Assembly: GCA_963814875.1 (NCBI GenBank)
Contig: CAWFFJ010000018.1
Coordinates: forward strand, 310,001 to 374,000
Direction of reading: 5' to 3'
Length of the DNA: 64,000 nucleotides
Source: CAVSIS01 sp963814875
Lineage (GTDB): Bacteria; Acidobacteriota; Thermoanaerobaculia; Thermoanaerobaculales; Sulfomarinibacteraceae
Notes under the pieces: generated by a model
What the model saw: the letters and a program-made list of their open reading frames with translations, nothing else
What the model was told of the DNA's origin: nothing
Databases searched by the model: none
Program-made: the position numbers and the translations under genes
Part shown: piece by piece, positions 60,271 to 64,000 of the stretch
How positions within the stretch are numbered: the stretch's first letter is position 1
How the letters are laid out: every line of letters begins with the position of its first letter

Positions 60271-61581
60271 TCAGTCCCGCTTCCCGTGCCGGAGGCGCTC
60301 GAGCTCGGCTATGCGCTCGCGAATCCGGACCTCCCAGCCGCGGTCCGTCGGGTGGTAGAAGCGAACCCCTACCAGCTCGGCGGGCAGGCACGGCATCGCC
60401 GCCACGCCCGCTTGCTCGTCGTGAGCGTACCGATAGCCGGCACCGTACCCGATGTCGCGCATGAGGCTGGTCGGGGCGTTGCGCAGGTGGAGCGGAACCG
60501 GAAGTCCCGGACGGGAGGCGACCTCTCTCTTCGCCTCGCCATAACCGAGGTAGAGCGCGTTCGACTTCGGCGCCAACGCCAGGTACACGGCCGCCTGGGC
60601 GAGCGCGAGCGCACACTCCGGCATCCCCACGTGCTCGACCGCTGCCGACGCGGCCGCGACCTGTTCGAGTGCCCGAGGCTCGGCCATGCCGATGTCCTCG
60701 GACGCCATCCGCAGCATTCGTCGGACGACGTAGCGCGGGTCGGCCCCGCCCTCGAGCATCCTCGCCAGCCAGTACAAGGCGGCGTCCGCATCGGAGTTGC
60801 GCACCGACTTCTGGAGCGCAGAGATGAGGTTGAAGTGCTCCTCCCCCTCCTTGTCGAAGACCGCCGTCGCACGCTGCGCGGCGCGCCGGACGGACGCCTC
60901 GTCCAGCCGACCATTCCCGAGGGCCACGGCCAGCTCGAGCAGACTGAGTGCCTGGCGTGCATCTCCCGCCGACAACTGGGCGACCGCCGTCAGTGCCTCC
61001 CGCTCGACATTCACCGCGAGCGACCCCAATCCGTGGTCGCTATCGCTCAGTGCCCTTTCGAGCAGCTCGACCAGCTCGGGCTCACCGAGAGGTGCGAGCA
61101 CGTACACCTTCAGGCGGGAGAGCAGCGCGCGGTTGAGCTCGAACGAAGGGTTCTCGGTCGTCGCCCCCAGCAGGACGATGTCACCCACCTCGACGTACGG
61201 AAGGAAAGCATCCTGCTGGCCCCGGTTGAAGCGGTGGATCTCATCGACGAAGAGGACGGTCCTGCGTCCGGTCGCATGGCGCAGGCTGCGCGCAGCCGCC
61301 ATCACCTCGCGCGCCTCCTTGACCCCGGCGAGCACGGCGGAGAACGATACCAACTCGGCGTCGGCGGCAGCGGCCAGAAGTCGGGCCAGGGTCGTCTTGC
61401 CGCACCCCGGCGGACCCCAGAAGACCATCGAGGGCAGCTCACCGCGGGCGAGCAGGGTGCGCAGCACTCCCTCACGACCGACGAGGGCCTCCTGGCCGAC
61501 TACCTCGTCGAGGTTCCGTGGCCGCATCCGGTCGGCGAGCGGGGTGTCCGCGGGGGACGCGAACAGGCCGTCGGTGGTCAC
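60271..61581 (-). CDS. rarA: Replication-associated recombination protein A (436 aa)
   Basis: Walker A GPPGCGKTTL, Walker B LFVDEIHRFN, sensor GATTENPSFELN and the C-terminal MgsA blocks SALQKSVRNSDADAALYWL and PKSNALYLGYGEAKREV. It acts at stalled forks. Overlaps the aldolase gene by 4 nt (ATGA). Confidence 0.96.
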   Translation of the reverse strand: MTTDGLFASPADTPLADRMRPRNLDEVVGQEALVGREGVLRTLLARGELPSMVFWGPPGCGKTTLARLLAAAADAELVSFSAVLAGVKEAREVMAAARSLRHATGRRTVLFVDEIHRFNRGQQDAFLPYVEVGDIVLLGATTENPSFELNRALLSRLKVYVLAPLGEPELVELLERALSDSDHGLGSLAVNVEREALTAVAQLSAGDARQALSLLELAVALGNGRLDEASVRRAAQRATAVFDKEGEEHFNLISALQKSVRNSDADAALYWLARMLEGGADPRYVVRRMLRMASEDIGMAEPRALEQVAAASAAVEHVGMPECALALAQAAVYLALAPKSNALYLGYGEAKREVASRPGLPVPLHLRNAPTSLMRDIGYGAGYRYAHDEQAGVAAMPCLPAELVGVRFYHPTDRGWEVRIRERIAELERLRHGKRD

Positions 61582-62144
61582 TGGCGGTGAGCTGCTGTGA
61601 GAGCGGCGAGGCGCTCGAGCAGCATCATCAGCAGGAGTGCTTCGTCGATGGTCGCCGCCGCCGTAACGGCGCCGTGTCGATCCAGCACACAGGCACGCGC
61701 CTGGCGGAGTGCTTCGGCCACGGCATCCGCAAGAGCCCGCGAGCCTGGCTCGAGGAAACCGACCCAGGCCACCCGCCCGAGCAGCTGTGCCCCTTCCGCG
61801 AGCAGCTGCCAGTCGGGCAGTCGGTTGACCGTTGACAGGGCCTGAACGTGGTGAGGGTGGGCGTGGACGACCGCAGCCACCGCGGGACAGCGGAGGTAGA
61901 TCTCGCGGTGCATCAGCGCTTCAGACGAGGCCGCCGCAGGTGCCGCGCCTTCGAGACCGACCTCTACCACGTCGACCGCATCGAGGCGACCCTTGTCGAG
62001 GCCGCGGGGGGACACCACGAATCGGCCCTTGCCGATGCGAACAGACACGTTGCCCTCGGCCGCGAGATTGAGCCCGGCATCGTCCAGGCGGGCCGCCGCG
62101 GAGACCACCGCAAGCCGCGCGGCGCGGGCCCTGTCAGTCGACAC
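61578..62144 (-). CDS. Class II aldolase/adducin-family protein (188 aa)
   Basis: Metal-binding HAHPHHVQAL and a third His in DRHGAVT; LAAEGNVSVRIGKGRFVVSP is the N-terminal loop with GN-S. Family members are fuculose- or ribulose-phosphate aldolases and epimerases. GTG 62144 lies 1 nt after the stop of the next gene. The substrate is unknown. Confidence 0.85.
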   Translation of the reverse strand: MSTDRARAARLAVVSAAARLDDAGLNLAAEGNVSVRIGKGRFVVSPRGLDKGRLDAVDVVEVGLEGAAPAAASSEALMHREIYLRCPAVAAVVHAHPHHVQALSTVNRLPDWQLLAEGAQLLGRVAWVGFLEPGSRALADAVAEALRQARACVLDRHGAVTAAATIDEALLLMMLLERLAALTAAHRQ

Positions 62145-62145
62145 C

Positions 62146-62439
62146 TCAAACCGCCCCGGCCGCCCTGCGGCAGTCCTCGCTACACACCTGATGGCCGTCC
62201 TCGGCCGGCCGGGAGTGACTGGCCGGGACCATCGTTCCGCAGACTGCGCACTCGACCAGCTCCTCTCGAGTTCCCTGCTCGCCTTCGTCCGTCTGTGCCC
62301 AGCGGTCGCGCCCGTGGCGCGAAAACCGACTGAACCGGTCGGCACCGTCGGTGGTCCGGCCCAGCCTTCGCCCGAACGCGCTGAGGATCCTCCATACCAC
62401 GTAAAGGACCGCGACAACGAGTGCGATCCGCTGCAACAT
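62146..62439 (-). CDS. Small membrane protein with C-terminal Cys cluster (97 aa)
   Basis: One N-terminal membrane helix (about 3-20), a basic linker and CAVCGTMVPASHS...CSEDC at the end, a PP0621-like zinc-binding motif. GGAGG precedes ATG 62439. Function unknown. Confidence 0.7.
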   Translation of the reverse strand: MLQRIALVVAVLYVVWRILSAFGRRLGRTTDGADRFSRFSRHGRDRWAQTDEGEQGTREELVECAVCGTMVPASHSRPAEDGHQVCSEDCRRAAGAV

Positions 62440-62521
62440 TCGCGGCGCTCCTCCCTCCCAACGCTCCCGCGACCCGACCATGACACCCCACTGCCCTGCC
62501 CAATCGGCCGCGGACCTCGGA

Positions 62522-63133
62522 TCAGCCCGCCGAAAGCTCCTTCTCCAGCGACGACAGATCCGGAACCTCCGGGTTGGTCGCCTTGATCTGTTGGAGCTTC
62601 TTCATCGCCGCCGTAGCCTCTTCGTGGCGGTGGAGGTCGAAGTGCAGAACGACGACCTTGTTGTACCAGGCCTGCCAGTGATCCGGCTCGAGGGCGATGG
62701 CCTTGTCGAGGAGCTCGAGGGAGCGGTCGAACTGGCCGAGGTTGCGATAAACCACCGCGAGGTCTGTGAGCACGTTGGCATCGCCGGCTGACTTCTCGAG
62801 CGAGCGCTCATACCAGTTCCTGGCGTCTCCCCAGCGAGCGGCGTCAAAGTACAGATTCCCGAGCGCGATCATGAGCCGGGCGTCGTCGGGGCTCTGCGCG
62901 AGCAGTTGTTCGAGCTCGGCCGCCTGGCGCGCAAGCGCCCGGTTGGCGTCGGACGCTCCCGCAGCCTGGGCGCCCTGCTCGACCGGCGGATGGCCCGGCG
63001 GCAAGCCCTCCATACCGGTGGCTGCCATCGGCGCCTTCACCGGCGGCACCGTCTGCTGCTCGGCGAGCACGTAGCCGAGAACGACCCCGACGATCAATCC
63101 GATCACCAAGAGGAACCACCCTCGTTTCAGCAT
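62522..63133 (-). CDS. Membrane-anchored TPR protein (203 aa)
   Basis: N-terminal helix (about 5-24), a Pro-rich linker and three TPR-like units (LMIALGNLYFDAARWGDARN, VLTDLAVVYRNLGQFDRSLE, WQAWYNKVVVLHFDLHRHEE). GGAGG precedes ATG 63133. CcmH/NrfG-like layout, but no cytochrome-assembly genes are near. Confidence 0.78.
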   Translation of the reverse strand: MLKRGWFLLVIGLIVGVVLGYVLAEQQTVPPVKAPMAATGMEGLPPGHPPVEQGAQAAGASDANRALARQAAELEQLLAQSPDDARLMIALGNLYFDAARWGDARNWYERSLEKSAGDANVLTDLAVVYRNLGQFDRSLELLDKAIALEPDHWQAWYNKVVVLHFDLHRHEEATAAMKKLQQIKATNPEVPDLSSLEKELSAG

Positions 63134-63199
63134 GCTGATCAACCTCCAGCCCGCCGGGCCTCCTGGCGCGGCTTTGGCGCCGTACCGCGACTGCACTTT

Positions 63200-63928
63200 C
63201 TACTCGGATGCGGTCTCCTCGAGCCGCTCCGCGACCCAGGTTCCCGACGCCGGCAGACCGGTGGCGAGCTGTGTCGCCTCCCAGGTCCCCTCGAGCCGCG
63301 AGGAGCCGCCGGCTGTGACCAGTCTGCCATAGAAGATGGCCGCAAAACCGATCTGGGAGTCGATACGCTCGAGGCGGACTTTCCCAGCAACCAGCGTTCC
63401 CCGGAAAGATCCGTTCCAACCGCCTGCTAGAGAGTAGGTTCCGGTGACCAGCGTGCCATCGAGCGAGAGTGCGAGCGTACCGTCCTGGCCACCGGGCTCG
63501 ACCACGATTCGCCAGGTCCCACTGAGGGCGTCCCTCTCCTGCCGTTCGCCGGTCCCAATCTTGTCCAGCTCCTGCTTGGCCTGGTCGATCTCCGTCCGAG
63601 TGGAGACCATCGCGGCCCGCAGCCGCTGGGACTGGAGCAGCACCGTGATCAGCTCGCCCTCGGCGGTTTGGAGGTCCTCGTCCCGGAGGCGCAGATTGTC
63701 GAGGTCCTCCCCTTGCGTCTCTGCGCGCACGAGGTCGGCGCCGAGACGCTCCACCCGGGCCCATGCCTGTGCGATCCGCCCCTGTTGGCGTTCGAGGTCG
63801 TGCATCTGCGTCGCCAGCACGGCCTGTTGGAGCTTGATCGTCTCGAGCAGCACCTGCGCGGTGGGTACGGCAGCCGCGACGGCGACCACACAGCCCACGA
63901 GGATCCCAATGGGGAGCGCGCGTCTCAT
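63200..63928 (-). CDS. Coiled-coil protein of unknown function (242 aa)
   Basis: Signal or anchor (1-23), a long coiled coil (about 30-130), then a beta-rich domain (LSGTWRIVVEPGGQDGTLAL, GSFRGTLVAGKVRLERI, RLEGTWEATQLA). ATG overlaps the symporter stop as ATGA. No family recognised. Confidence 0.7.
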   Translation of the reverse strand: MRRALPIGILVGCVVAVAAAVPTAQVLLETIKLQQAVLATQMHDLERQQGRIAQAWARVERLGADLVRAETQGEDLDNLRLRDEDLQTAEGELITVLLQSQRLRAAMVSTRTEIDQAKQELDKIGTGERQERDALSGTWRIVVEPGGQDGTLALSLDGTLVTGTYSLAGGWNGSFRGTLVAGKVRLERIDSQIGFAAIFYGRLVTAGGSSRLEGTWEATQLATGLPASGTWVAERLEETASE

Positions 63929-64000
63929 GCGGTTCTCCCTTCGAAGCGGCTGATCACCGCTGTTCCGACCAGGTCGCTCCAGACGTTGGTCGTGGTTCGC
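63925..64000 (-). CDS. Dicarboxylate/amino-acid:cation symporter, C-terminus (partial)
   Basis: The frame from 63999 reads RTTTNVWSDLVGTAVISRFE and ends at TGA 63925. This resembles the last helix of DAACS (GltP/DctA-like) symporters, which has an RT..NV.GD pattern. Only 24 residues are visible; the rest is beyond the window. Coupled to the coiled-coil gene. Confidence 0.7.
   Translation of the reverse strand, partial: RTTTNVWSDLVGTAVISRFEGRTA

Overview
The window is 64 kb of high-GC bacterial DNA with dense, often translationally coupled genes (many ATGA, GTGA and TGATG junctions). LptE, KdsC and a TonB-dependent receptor point to a diderm with lipopolysaccharide. Multiheme cytochrome, a full 2-oxoglutarate dehydrogenase operon, DUF1684, sigma-54 signalling and intergenic ACCACAGAGGCACAGAG-type repeats together fit an Acidobacteriota-like chromosome. 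That assignment is inference; no rRNA or ribosomal marker is present. I saw no tRNA, rRNA, CRISPR array, prophage or IS element.

Layout. 1-5461 (+): the end of a type III polyketide synthase, an acyl carrier protein, a fatty-acyl-AMP ligase, an RND/MMPL exporter and a TPR protein, probably making and exporting a long-chain phenolic or pyrone lipid. 5376-7758 (-): a coupled three-gene operon of an ABC-like protein without nucleotide-binding motifs, a small protein and an alpha/alpha-toroid protein. 7970-8896: XdhC. 9039-14465 (-): DedA/ATP-grasp fusion, a two-domain OlsF-like acyltransferase, a YheT hydrolase and a sirtuin, apparently a membrane-lipid operon. 14895-15944 (+): a secreted protein with its own promoter and terminator. 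16194-20596 (-): TonB receptor, secreted protein, aminopeptidase P. 20682-23563 (-): pyrR-pyrB-pyrC. 23785-26074 (+): quinone oxidoreductase and an octaheme cytochrome.

26109-39801 (-) is the most unusual part: twelve same-strand genes that look like a doubled system. There are two histidine kinases with the same unusual sensor motif, four stand-alone receiver proteins, two TauE/SafE (TSUP) permeases, two cytidylate-kinase-like proteins with BON-like tails, one PEP-synthase-like protein that lacks the PEP-binding barrel, and a frameshifted TIGR02186-like membrane protein. No DNA-binding output domain is present, so signalling probably acts protein-to-protein on transport or on a phosphotransfer enzyme.

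40373-46889 (+): sucA-sucB-lpdA and a DUF1684 lipoprotein. 47069-50779 (-): an ATP-grasp enzyme coupled to a small Cys-rich repeat protein, an SDR and a lysine-2,3-aminomutase-like radical SAM enzyme. 51085-54984 (-): a sigma-54 two-component pair whose likely target is the next gene, which has a near-perfect -24/-12 promoter and an upstream palindrome. 55107-57056 (+): metG. 57259-63928 (-): folA, thyA, kdsC, lptE, rarA, a class II aldolase-like gene and small membrane/TPR proteins, ending in the tail of a dicarboxylate/amino-acid:cation symporter at the right edge.
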